Positions 1-6,612 of a stretch of 8,312 nt of DNA are shown here, piece by piece. The translations under genes were made by a program, and so were the position numbers. The stretch lies in contig JADFRB010000061.1 of NCBI GenBank assembly GCA_022561525.1, positions 1-8,312 on the forward strand, read 5' to 3'. How positions within the stretch are numbered: the stretch's first letter is position 1; each line of letters opens with the position of its first letter. Origin of the DNA: Nitrospinota bacterium (lineage in GTDB: Bacteria; Nitrospirota; Nitrospiria; Nitrospirales; UBA8639). A model generated the notes under the pieces. The model saw nothing but the letters and a program-made list of their open reading frames with translations. It had not been told where the DNA came from and did no database searches.

Positions 1-201
1 ACAAAGGGGAGGGATAATCAGGGGGAAGCCTCAAGAAAGCCTGGCCACTTTTTCCACGGTAGAAAAACCCACCAACCTCTTCTCCAGCAAGCCTTTCAGG
101 AAATTACTCGCCCAAATTTACCCACTCACTTGGGAGAAGACACAAAAAAAAGAAGATAGATAATACATTAAGCATGACTCAAAGCGGAGGCAGGTCGTGT
201 C
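1..201. other. Unassigned left edge; possible end of a plus-strand gene
   Basis: No gene can be assigned. Two plus-strand frames are open from the window edge: frame 1 runs to a TAG at 157-159 and frame 2 to a TAA at 161-163. Either could be the last 50 or so codons of a gene entering from the left and converging on kdsD. I cannot choose between them, because neither peptide shows a recognisable motif and both end in a Lys/Arg-rich tail. On the minus strand no start codon with a long frame follows kdsD, so the next gene of a Kdo/Lpt operon does not begin here. No convincing terminator hairpin was seen. Confidence 0.2.
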
Positions 202-1176
202 TCATAACCCACGGATTATAAGGTCATGCAAATGAATCATCCCTGCGACTTTTTTATCTCTCGTCAAGACCGGCAACAGAGAAATTGGCTTGTCACGTTT
301 CTCCATTTTTTCTAAGGCAGAAAAGGCGTTTTCGTCTTCAAATACAAAATCCGGCTTGGGATTCATAATCTCAATGACGGTGGCAGCAAACAGATCATCC
401 CCTCGCTCTAACACTTTCCGAATATCATAATCCGTGACCAGCCCGACTAAATGCCAGTCATCATCCCTCACCGACACTGCACCAGCACGCTTACGCGTGA
501 TTTCCGAGAGCATCGTTTTCGCATTTGCAGAGACATGGATCACCGGATTGTCCTTCCCGGACCGCATGATATTCCCTACTGTCAGCAATAACCGTTTCCC
601 AAGTTGCCCCCCCGGGTGATTGGCTGCAAAATCGTCAGGTTGAAAATTTCGTAATTTCATCAGCGCCATGGCTAACGCATCTCCCACGACCAAGGCAGCT
701 GTTGTGCTGCAGGTCGGGGCCATATTTACGGGACAGGCTTCTTCCTCTATGGGGGTATAAAGGACCAAGTCCGAGTGCCTGGCCATGGTCGATTTCGGCT
801 GGGCAGTGATAGAAATGATCTTCGCGCCTATCTTTCGGGCCACAGGAAGAATCGTATTGAGTTCCTCACTTTCCCCGGATTTTCCAATGGCTAGCATGAC
901 ATCATCTTTTTGGATAATACCCACATCACCGTGCATGCCATCCGAACTATGCAGAAACATCGCCAGCGTCCCGGTCGACACCATGGTCGCGGCAATTTTC
1001 TGAGCAATAATGCCGGACTTTCCAACGCCAGTCACGACCACCTTGCCGTGACACGCAAATAGTAATCGTACCGCTTCCTCATAATCCGGCCCTAAGTTTT
1101 TCTGGAGCCCTGCAATAGTCCGGGCCTCCAGTTCAAAGACACGTCTTATTTCTGATAATACGTTGATTTTACTCAC
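202..1176 (-). CDS. kdsD: Arabinose-5-phosphate isomerase, KdsD/KpsF/GutQ family
   Basis: This enzyme family interconverts D-ribulose 5-phosphate and D-arabinose 5-phosphate in the cytoplasm, the first step toward Kdo for lipopolysaccharide. From the GTG at 1176 the protein has 324 residues, close to the 328 of E. coli KdsD. An SIS domain (about residues 40-180) carries GVGKSG (50-55), MHGDVG (81-86), GKSGESEE (98-105) and EEACP (145-149). The conserved HPGGQLGKRLL follows at 187-197. Two CBS domains (about 204-324) end in HLHDLIIRGL. By comparison with the family, Lys53, His82 and His187 are the likely active-site residues. The reading frame stays open to a GTG at 1302, but those 42 extra residues have no counterpart in the family and overlap the likely promoter, so I chose 1176. 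Its Shine-Dalgarno sequence is weak. The stop is TGA. Kdo synthesis is the likely role; a GutQ-type or capsule role cannot be excluded. Confidence 0.9.
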   Translation of the reverse strand: MSKINVLSEIRRVFELEARTIAGLQKNLGPDYEEAVRLLFACHGKVVVTGVGKSGIIAQKIAATMVSTGTLAMFLHSSDGMHGDVGIIQKDDVMLAIGKSGESEELNTILPVARKIGAKIISITAQPKSTMARHSDLVLYTPIEEEACPVNMAPTCSTTAALVVGDALAMALMKLRNFQPDDFAANHPGGQLGKRLLLTVGNIMRSGKDNPVIHVSANAKTMLSEITRKRAGAVSVRDDDWHLVGLVTDYDIRKVLERGDDLFAATVIEIMNPKPDFVFEDENAFSALEKMEKRDKPISLLPVLTRDKKVAGMIHLHDLIIRGL

Positions 1177-1245
1177 AATTTTTGGCTCATCTTTGATTGG
1201 GAAAACCAATTCACCGTTAGACCGTAGGTACTGACGAATGGACGA

Positions 1246-1274
1246 ATTGCACCATATTCGCCTATTGGAGTCAA
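1246..1274 (-). promoter_or_regulatory. Possible sigma70-type promoter of kdsD
   Basis: Read on the minus strand, TTGACT (1274-1269) is separated by 17 bp from TGCAAT (1251-1246). The -35 box matches the consensus at five of six positions and the -10 box at four of six. Transcription would start near 1239, leaving a leader of about 60 nt before the GTG at 1176. This supports that start over the one at 1302. The -35 box sits inside a short hairpin-capable repeat, ATTGGA-GTCAA-TCCAAT (1264-1280). This is a pattern match only. Confidence 0.3.
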
Positions 1275-1284
1275 TCCAATACCC

Positions 1285-1297
1285 GAACGATTCGTTC
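1285..1297. promoter_or_regulatory. Palindromic operator-like site upstream of kdsD
   Basis: GAACGATTCGTTC is a perfect 6+1+6 dyad. It lies 10 bp upstream of the proposed kdsD -35 box, a position suited to a regulator binding site. It resembles the GAAC-N4-GTTC LexA box of Firmicutes, but the spacer is 5 nt and not 4, so I do not call it a LexA site. The regulator is unknown. Confidence 0.25.
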
Positions 1298-1469
1298 AGC
1301 ACACAGTCCCATCACCAGTTGGCTATCCAACCCACTCCCAAAATTCGTATACTCACCAACCCACCACCGCCAATCCTTCGCAAAAATCTCAAATGTTTTT
1401 CATGGCACAATGAGCCACCCATGCATGATGGAAATGCCCTGAGCCGTCTCCCACCAATCTTTTGTAGTT

Positions 1470-1486
1470 GCGCCATCTCATGGCGC
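1470..1486 (+). repeat. Short hairpin A: 7-bp stem, 3-nt loop
   Basis: GCGCCAT-CTC-ATGGCGC is a perfect inverted repeat. It contains the ATG at 1480, the first ATG of the downstream plus-strand frame. In RNA it would hide that codon in the stem. Hairpin B, of the same geometry, lies 35 bp downstream measured centre to centre. Confidence 0.5.
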
Positions 1487-2262
1487 CTCTGGTACGCGTG
1501 GGGAGCAGCATTAGATGCTGCAGCTACAGGATAACGCTATTTTTTAAGCAGAATCAGAAAGGGTTTACCCTGAAACCTGCCACAAAAAAAATTATCACCC
1601 ACGTCTTTGAGCAACTCGACTACCCGGCATTAGGAAAAGTGTATTGCGACGAAGGAGGAAACACATTTTGGCAGGCCCGCAAAGGCCCGTGCCAAACATT
1701 GGGAATGCGAATAGCCAACCAGCTCACACACCGCCTTCGAAGAGAAGGGCGCAGCCTCTACGTAGGGGCAGGGATCGCGGAATTACCAATGCTCATAGCG
1801 GAAACGACTGAACTCCATCGTTCAATCACGGCACACAATCTACGAAAAGACGAAGTGGCTATTCTCAACAAAGCATGTGCCGACCTACCGTTTACAATTC
1901 AGTCCAGCAACTCCCTCCGCGCTCAAGGCCGCTTTGATCATATTTGGATCCTCAGCGTCCTCAATGACCCGGAATGCTATCCAGAAACATCCGCCCTCTC
2001 CTATGGACGCGCCACGGCTGTCAATTTTGACACCGACACCTTCAAAAAAGAACGGCGCACACTTCGTCGGCTCGTCAACTCATGTCTCAGCAAGCTCACC
2101 ATTCCCGGCCTCGTCACCACCTCGGTTGAAGAAATTCCCTGGATCACCGCTTGGTGCCTGGAGAAAGGCATCCCCTTCCACATAGAAAACAAAACCTATC
2201 CCACAGCCATTGTTGCAGACCCCCTCTGCTTCATTCATCTTGGGAACTCGTCTTACACCTAA
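1480..2262 (+). CDS. Unknown protein with a methyltransferase-like motif
   Basis: I do not recognise this protein. With the ATG at 1480 it has 260 residues and is soluble, without a signal peptide or membrane segment. SLYVGAGIAELPML (about residues 92-105) resembles the glycine-rich motif I of S-adenosylmethionine-dependent methyltransferases. FDHIWILSVLND (about 152-163) resembles the strand-4 region of the same fold. The acidic residue usual at the end of strand 2 is not evident (ITAHNL), so cofactor binding is unproven. The start is uncertain: the ATG at 1480 lies inside a hairpin and lacks a ribosome binding site, a GTG at 1498 is no better, and a CTG at 1570 follows a good AGAAAGGG. The first 30 or so residues (Cys/Arg/Ser-rich) look unlike the rest and may not be translated. 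A TTG at 1468 and a GTG at 1639 are further options. It is divergent from kdsD and convergent with the Uma2 gene. The stop is TAA. Confidence 0.6.
   Translation: MAPLVRVGSSIRCCSYRITLFFKQNQKGFTLKPATKKIITHVFEQLDYPALGKVYCDEGGNTFWQARKGPCQTLGMRIANQLTHRLRREGRSLYVGAGIAELPMLIAETTELHRSITAHNLRKDEVAILNKACADLPFTIQSSNSLRAQGRFDHIWILSVLNDPECYPETSALSYGRATAVNFDTDTFKKERRTLRRLVNSCLSKLTIPGLVTTSVEEIPWITAWCLEKGIPFHIENKTYPTAIVADPLCFIHLGNSSYT
1505..1521 (+). repeat. Short hairpin B: 7-bp stem, 3-nt loop
   Basis: GCAGCAT-TAG-ATGCTGC is a perfect inverted repeat that matches hairpin A in stem length, loop length and the CAT-NNN-ATG centre. A T run occurs at about 1540-1546, too far from the stem for a classical terminator. 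The pair may be a leader structure or a divergent copy of a short dispersed repeat. Confidence 0.45.
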
Positions 2263-2284
2263 ACACGGCAGTTGAATCACAAAA

Positions 2285-2425
2285 GGGCACCTCTAAAAAC
2301 CGTCCTTTTCCGTGATGGCGGCGTCAGCCGCGTGCTCAAATCCTCATGTATTCGCCCATACACTCCGGTTTTCCGCGCGCGGCTTCCTTGCCCTCACAAA
2401 ACATGCCTGGTTTTTAGAGGTGCCC
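2285..2425. mobile_element. MITE-like element, 141 bp, 17-bp perfect inverted ends
   Basis: The left end GGGCACCTCTAAAAACC (2285-2301) and the right end GGTTTTTAGAGGTGCCC (2409-2425) are exact reverse complements. The interior has no open frame of useful length. It holds a nested pairing, AGCCGCG (2326-2332) with CGCGGCT (2378-2384). It also has a local hairpin GCGGC-GTCA-GCCGC (2318-2331) and a palindrome CCGCGCGCGG (2373-2382). No clear target-site duplication flanks it: the left flank is AAAA and the right flank is ATAT. The simplest reading is a non-autonomous element mobilised by a transposase elsewhere. I cannot assign the IS family. It lies between two convergent genes, so its transcript could fold into a long stem and act as a two-way terminator. 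Confidence 0.6.
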
Positions 2426-2553
2426 ATATGTGAGTCCTGACATGATTATCGCTGGAGCGTCAGGTTCTGCCAGGTGTACGCAAACTTTTTCATTTAGGTT
2501 TTAAAGGAACAAGAAATTAGGAAGGCGGTTCTCGGGATCGATACATCAATATG

Positions 2554-3114
2554 TTATTCAAACAACTGCTGTAAGGGTAGTTCCCATTCCGGGAGCAGGG
2601 GCGTAGTGAGGGTGGAGTTGGATTCAAGACTCAGTTCAGCAGTGCGGGTATAACCTTGGTCAGAGAGACGGTAGATTTTTACGGTCTCTATTTCAGGATC
2701 GATGATCCAATATTCGGGAATTTGATAGCGTTCATAAAGTTTGCGTTTGATTATTTCATCGGTTTTACGTGAACTGTCAGACAGGATTTCAACGACAAGG
2801 TCTGGGGCCCCTTGAATATTTTTCTCCGTGATAATTAGTTCTCGTTTCTTGGTAATAAAAAGGATGTCGGGCTGAATAACATCCAGATCTGATAGCACAA
2901 CATCCATTGGAGCGCACAATACCTCACCAGCCTTTGTGGTCTGAAGATAAGCATGGACATGGCTGGATAAATTCAAGGAAACTTTTTGATGCTTGGTTCT
3001 CGGTGAGGGTGTCACGTAATGGTCTCCATCGATGAGTTCATGGCGCTTTCCATCATCAGGAAACAAGAGGTAGTCTTCGTATGTAAATTTTGTGGAAGAA
3101 GTTGGTTGTGCCAT
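2554..3114 (-). CDS. Uma2-family (DUF820) nuclease-fold protein
   Basis: The protein has 186 residues, the usual size for the Uma2/DUF820 family, a PD-(D/E)XK nuclease fold found in many copies in cyanobacteria and environmental bacteria. The physiological role of the family is not established. Visible family features are TYEDYLLFPDDGKRHELIDG (11-30), QPDILFI (81-87) and PDLVVEILSDSSR (104-116). The segment KRKLYERYQIPEYWIIDP (123-140) follows. The candidate metal/catalytic residues are Asp83, Glu109 and a following lysine (Lys123 or Lys125), which appear intact. The ATG at 3114 follows AAGGG at a spacing of 8 nt. It lies 93 nt downstream of pafA on the same strand with no clear terminator between, so read-through from the proteasome operon is possible. 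A role in tagging is not implied. The stop is TAA. Confidence 0.85.
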   Translation of the reverse strand: MAQPTSSTKFTYEDYLLFPDDGKRHELIDGDHYVTPSPRTKHQKVSLNLSSHVHAYLQTTKAGEVLCAPMDVVLSDLDVIQPDILFITKKRELIITEKNIQGAPDLVVEILSDSSRKTDEIIKRKLYERYQIPEYWIIDPEIETVKIYRLSDQGYTRTAELSLESNSTLTTPLLPEWELPLQQLFE

Positions 3115-3207
3115 GCTCTAAGCCCTTTTTCAGAAAGTTGCTCCAATATCGTAACAACATGATTCGAGAACTACAATACGGAAGGTCAGAATATAAATGC
3201 TGGTGGC

Positions 3208-4713
3208 TTATTCTGAATGTACTTGTGTTTCCGGTTCGGCTAAATGCTCGCGGACTTCTTTGACGTAGGTTTTGAACGGGTTGGGCATGGGGAAGGGGGG
3301 CTGGCCGCGGAGTTGAAAGATGGACCAGTTGATGACGTAGTGGGGAAAGCGGCGTTCTAGTGATGGCTCAAGACTGGCTTCTTCATTCCATTCTTTGCCG
3401 ATTAATTGACGGATGAGTTCACTTCGACCAAAGGCGCGGGTATTACGAGGAGGATTTTGCATGGCGAGATCGATGGCTGTGTTGGTGGTGACTCGTGGAA
3501 CGCGACCTTCTTCTTCAAGGCCAAAGTACAAACTTTTTTCCGGATTGAGGTTATGATATTCCAAGTCGAGGCTCTTGAGCCACGGATCATCCCATTCGAG
3601 TTTTTCTTCTTCTTTAAACGATTCTAGGAGCCACAGTTTCGAGGCCCAATCAACTCGTCCCACCAGTTTCGTGTAATCACCGCGAAGATCACGTAAGACA
3701 GACTCCCATTGATCCAGAACCCAATCGGTGTCGTCATCCTGTCCGGCATACTGATCTTGAGCGGCCTTGAGAAAGTCTTCTTGAATATCGATCGCGGATC
3801 TGGTCTGCCCATTGGCTAAACGCACGTTCCATTTTCTGGTACTGTCGCGAGAGATATCTTTCAGCGTTTGAATGGGTTCTTCCAGATCCAGCCCCACCGG
3901 AGCATGGCCATCTTCGATAAGCTGGAGCACAATACCGGTCGTACCCATTTTCAAGGCCGTGGCCACTTCAGCCATGTTCGAATCGCCAAGGAGTAAGTGA
4001 ATGCGTCGAAATTGATTGGGGTCGGCTAATGGTTCGTCACGCGTATTAATGAGGGCGCGATTGTTTTGTACCCATTCAAAAAAATCATTCACGATATGGT
4101 CGGCGCGCTGTGAAATTTGAAATGGCACGGTCGGACGCCCGTGTTGATCTTGGAGGCCAGACCCTTTCTGGGACAATTGTTCAATCGGCACCCATCCATC
4201 GTAAATTTCCGTGACACCAATGCGTCCGGCGCCGGTAAAAATTTGGCGCGTCACCAGAAACGGAATGAGTTTATTCAAGCCTTTGAGATTAAATGGAAAA
4301 TCGCGTGAGACCAGGTAGTTTTCATGACATCCGAATGTCGCATCGGTTTCATGATCGATATTATTTTTGATTAGCGATATTTCCTGGTCAAGATTGAGTT
4401 CAACTAATGTCTGTTGAAGCAAGCGATCGCCGGCACGATCCGATGCCACAATGTCAGCGAGGGTGTGACATTCCGGGGAGGCAAACTCCAAATGGCCCAT
4501 ATCCACATACAGCCGCCCGGCATTGAGCAAAAACCCGCCATTCCCAGGAGGTTCATCGTAGCCGCGATAGTGCAGGTCCAAGACACCTTGCTCACGAACG
4601 CGAAATACCTGATCGATCACTCGATGGGCAAGCCATGAGGGCGAGTGCTCTGGATCATCACTGTTGATAAGGAGTCCGTATTCTGTCTCAATGCCGAAAA
4701 TGCGTTTGAACAT
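3208..4713 (-). CDS. pafA: PafA-type UBact-protein ligase
   Basis: PafA activates the C-terminal glutamate of the tag with ATP and joins it to a target lysine through an isopeptide bond. The protein has 501 residues and the carboxylate-amine/glutamine-synthetase-like fold of the family. Visible motifs are GIETEYG (7-13, Mg-binding glutamates), RLYVDMGHLEFASPEC (67-82, with the likely catalytic base Asp71), KNNID (116-120) and FGCHENYL (127-134). QISQRADH (199-206), INTRDEP (222-228), RRIHLLLGDSNMAE (236-249) and a C-terminal INWSIFQLRG (461-470) follow. It lacks the long N-terminal insertion seen in the upstream paralogue, and it occupies the pafA position at the operon end, so I call it ligase and not Dop. 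NAGRLY (64-69) replaces the usual NGARLY order. The ATG at 4713 lies 15 nt after prcA, without a clear Shine-Dalgarno sequence, suggesting translational coupling. The stop is TAA. Confidence 0.9.
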   Translation of the reverse strand: MFKRIFGIETEYGLLINSDDPEHSPSWLAHRVIDQVFRVREQGVLDLHYRGYDEPPGNGGFLLNAGRLYVDMGHLEFASPECHTLADIVASDRAGDRLLQQTLVELNLDQEISLIKNNIDHETDATFGCHENYLVSRDFPFNLKGLNKLIPFLVTRQIFTGAGRIGVTEIYDGWVPIEQLSQKGSGLQDQHGRPTVPFQISQRADHIVNDFFEWVQNNRALINTRDEPLADPNQFRRIHLLLGDSNMAEVATALKMGTTGIVLQLIEDGHAPVGLDLEEPIQTLKDISRDSTRKWNVRLANGQTRSAIDIQEDFLKAAQDQYAGQDDDTDWVLDQWESVLRDLRGDYTKLVGRVDWASKLWLLESFKEEEKLEWDDPWLKSLDLEYHNLNPEKSLYFGLEEEGRVPRVTTNTAIDLAMQNPPRNTRAFGRSELIRQLIGKEWNEEASLEPSLERRFPHYVINWSIFQLRGQPPFPMPNPFKTYVKEVREHLAEPETQVHSE

Positions 4714-4728
4714 GGTAATGCGAGAAAT

Positions 4729-5550
4729 TCAATTTGTTGTTTGGCTTAGTAGAGGAAGCAGCGAGTGTAATTCCTGTTGATCAACCGTACGATACTTGGA
4801 GCTTCCTGGGATGTTGCGTTCCAGAACGGCACATTCCAGAGTTTTTTCGGTCAAGACGGTTTTGAGATGTTCAAGGATTTGTTCCTCAGAGAAAGACTCA
4901 CTGCTCTGGTCCTTATCTGGTGTTTCCGATGATGACGCGTCAGTATTTTCATTGTCCTGACTTTGGGAGAGCGCGCCAAGTGCCCACGCTCGAACCGCGA
5001 CTTCAAGAACAGCTTGAAAGGTAGAGGCCACGGGAGTGACCTGGCTTTTGAGATATGTTCGCATGGTGTCTTGAATGGATGTGGATGCCCCAAGAACGGC
5101 CATGTCATGGTGCTCTTCGAATGTGCCGTCATAGTCGACTGTAAAATATCGATCTTGATTGGGTAGGTTTCCCATGTCCGCCAGCAACAGTTTCGTGATG
5201 TACGGGGCTTTGAAAATTTCTTCAAAGGCCTGTTTAATGACAGGTGCCAGGCCATACTTGATGAGTCGCGAACCGTTTACATCACCTGGTGATCGCTGAA
5301 AACCTTCCACATGGGCCATGTCTAAAATGGAAAAACGAAGTTTTTCGAGATCCGCCGGATGTCCCATACCACCAAGGCCAATGCGATCATAAATCTCATA
5401 CAGTTTCGGCGTTCCGTGACTGGTCGTAACGAGAACAATTCCGTCGACATAGGACACAGCGACAAGTGGACTGCCTTGACGAAATTGGTCATCGAGATAT
5501 TCGCGTCGATTCCCAACTGCTTCGACCCATCGATACGGTTCTTCATACAT
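4729..5550 (-). CDS. prcA: Proteasome subunit alpha
   Basis: PrcA forms the outer rings of the 20S core, gates entry and binds the ATPase. The ATG at 5550 gives 273 residues. The family pattern is visible in GSPLVAVSYVDGIVLVTTS (26-44), KLYEIYDRIGLGGMG (49-63), YGLAPVIKQAFEEIFKAPY (99-117) and RYFTVDYDGTFEE (134-146). There is no N-terminal threonine nucleophile, as expected for an alpha subunit. Residues about 194-223 form a Ser/Asp/Glu/Gln-rich, probably disordered stretch that the Mycobacterium protein has only in much shorter form. It is followed by EEQILEHLKTVL and LECAVLERN. A TTG at 5559 would add three residues, but it abuts the AAAGG that serves the ATG at a spacing of 9 nt, so I prefer the ATG. 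The start overlaps the end of prcB by 8 nt (ATGTATGA), indicating coupled translation and near 1:1 synthesis. Confidence 0.92.
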   Translation of the reverse strand: MYEEPYRWVEAVGNRREYLDDQFRQGSPLVAVSYVDGIVLVTTSHGTPKLYEIYDRIGLGGMGHPADLEKLRFSILDMAHVEGFQRSPGDVNGSRLIKYGLAPVIKQAFEEIFKAPYITKLLLADMGNLPNQDRYFTVDYDGTFEEHHDMAVLGASTSIQDTMRTYLKSQVTPVASTFQAVLEVAVRAWALGALSQSQDNENTDASSSETPDKDQSSESFSEEQILEHLKTVLTEKTLECAVLERNIPGSSKYRTVDQQELHSLLPLLSQTTN

Positions 5551-6334
5551 ATTGGGCAACCTTTGAAGTATACAGAGTTTTCAGATGCTCGGCTGGAATG
5601 GTTTCCACACCTTTTTCCGTGATGCGTTTGATGATGGGATACAAGTTGGCTTCGAAATTCACGCCGCCGGTGGCCGAGTCGAACTCCGCAGCACTGGTGA
5701 GTAATCGCAGGATAATGATTGTGGCCTCTTCTTCAGCCAGCGTGGACAACGGCTGTCCACTCCATCGATTAAGGTAATGAAGGATACCACGAATGGTCGG
5801 GGACCCGGACCCGGACATCGCATGGTCCACACCTTCAAACTCTGCACCAAGGATATCGTGAAAATAAATTTTTCCGCATCCTTGTTGGGGATCGTATCCT
5901 GCAAAAACCGGGACGACGGCCCCGGTTCCAGCCAACGCCGCCGGAGCATTTTCTTTGAGCAGTTTTGATAATGCCCGCAATTTACCTTCAAAGCTGAGAT
6001 CCTGTAGTTGGCTTCGCCGAAAATATTTGAATGAATGTTCCAGCACTCTCGCCATTTCAAATGCCGTGGCGGGGACCCCGGCAATGGCCATGACGCAATA
6101 CCGATCGATCTCTAACACTTTATCCGTCCGGTCGTACATAACCGTATTCCCTGCGGTCGCTCGACGGTCACCCGCGACGAGGACGCCATCGCGATACTTC
6201 AATGCTAGGACGGTGGTTCCCTGGGTAAGGGAGGGCTGGGCCGTATGACCAGGTTCCCCAATATTCGGCGCGGGGATGTTAAATTGATAGCCGCGTTCTT
6301 TGAGGAGTTGAAAGAAATCGCCTTGAAAACCCAT
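5543..6334 (-). CDS. prcB: Proteasome subunit beta
   Basis: PrcB is the catalytic subunit of the two inner rings and an N-terminal nucleophile threonine protease. The precursor has 263 residues. Self-cleavage is expected between Gly39 and Thr40 in TQGTTVLALKYRDG, removing a 39-residue propeptide and exposing Thr1. In mature numbering Asp17 (Asp56, in AGDRR) and Lys33 (Lys72, in TDKV) are at the canonical catalytic positions. SGSGS (174-178) and FDSATGG (218-224) complete the active-site set, so the protein should be active. The ATG at 6334 is only 5 nt after the UBact stop. A weak GGGGA lies 9 nt upstream, inside the UBact gene, so translation is probably coupled to that of the tag. The stop TGA overlaps the prcA start. 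Confidence 0.95.
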   Translation of the reverse strand: MGFQGDFFQLLKERGYQFNIPAPNIGEPGHTAQPSLTQGTTVLALKYRDGVLVAGDRRATAGNTVMYDRTDKVLEIDRYCVMAIAGVPATAFEMARVLEHSFKYFRRSQLQDLSFEGKLRALSKLLKENAPAALAGTGAVVPVFAGYDPQQGCGKIYFHDILGAEFEGVDHAMSGSGSPTIRGILHYLNRWSGQPLSTLAEEEATIIILRLLTSAAEFDSATGGVNFEANLYPIIKRITEKGVETIPAEHLKTLYTSKVAQYV

Positions 6335-6339
6335 GGTGA

Positions 6340-6576
6340 TTATTCCCCGGTGCGTTGTCGGTAGCGTTCGGCTTGTTTGGGATCGACTTTTCGCATGCGC
6401 TTGAGTAGATTGTCTCGGCTCGGAGAGCCTGTTTCAGGTTGCCGAGGACCGGCATCATCATCTTTAGGGCCAGGAGGTTTTGGGCCTGGATCAAGTGGGC
6501 GTTCTCGTCGTTCAAAATTGGTCGGAGGCTGATTCCCTAACGCCTCCATTATATGATGGGTGTATTTTGGATACAT
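6340..6576 (-). CDS. ubact: UBact, Pup-like protein tag ending in Gly-Glu
   Basis: This is the small tag that PafA attaches to target lysines and ARC recognises for degradation. It has 78 residues, is charged and Pro-rich, and is likely disordered in its N-terminal two thirds (many Pro, Gly, Asp, Arg, Lys between 16 and 54). The C-terminal NLLKRMRKVDPKQAERYRQR (56-75) followed by TGE is the conserved part, and the last residue is Glu. Actinobacterial Pup ends in Gly-Gly-Gln or Gly-Gly-Glu. Here Glu is encoded directly, so no deamidation step is needed. Lysines that could serve in chains are at 4, 33, 38, 59, 63 and 67. The position between dop and prcB is that of pup. The ATG at 6576 is preceded by a good Shine-Dalgarno sequence. 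An ATG at codon 10 is an alternative start but lacks one. Confidence 0.92.
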   Translation of the reverse strand: MYPKYTHHIMEALGNQPPTNFERRERPLDPGPKPPGPKDDDAGPRQPETGSPSRDNLLKRMRKVDPKQAERYRQRTGE

Positions 6577-6584
6577 AGTGAACT

Positions 6585-6590
6585 CTCCTT
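6585..6590 (-). promoter_or_regulatory. Strong ribosome binding site of UBact
   Basis: Read on the minus strand, AAGGAG lies 8 nt before the ATG at 6576. It fixes the UBact start. It is the only near-perfect Shine-Dalgarno sequence among the operon genes whose starts are visible: dop and pafA have none that I can see, and prcB and prcA have weak ones. This would favour higher synthesis of the tag. Confidence 0.7.
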
Positions 6591-6612
6591 TATAGGTCCG
6601 GTGTCAAACATA

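Noticed and set aside
1177..1302. Upstream extension of kdsD to a GTG at 1302
   Set aside because: It would add 42 residues with no counterpart in the KdsD/KpsF family and would place the likely promoter inside the coding region.
1238..1534. 98-codon plus-strand frame between kdsD and the unknown gene
   Set aside because: It is Pro/His/Ser-rich without any motif, overlaps the next gene in another frame and has no ribosome binding site; it looks like chance openness.
2436..2464. CCTGAC...GTCAGG inverted repeat downstream of the Uma2 gene as a terminator
   Set aside because: The stem is 6 bp with a 17-nt loop and no adjacent T run, so it does not look like an intrinsic terminator.
3139..3167. 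TTGTAG-N17-TACGAT as a promoter for the Uma2 gene (minus strand)
   Set aside because: The spacing is ideal but only three and four of six bases match the consensus, so it is too weak to list as a feature.
5551..5559. TTG at 5559 as the start of prcA
   Set aside because: It abuts AAAGG with no spacing, whereas the ATG at 5550 is correctly spaced from it.
6279..6515. 78-codon frame overlapping UBact on the same strand
   Set aside because: It is a shadow frame; the UBact frame has the conserved C-terminus and the strong ribosome binding site.
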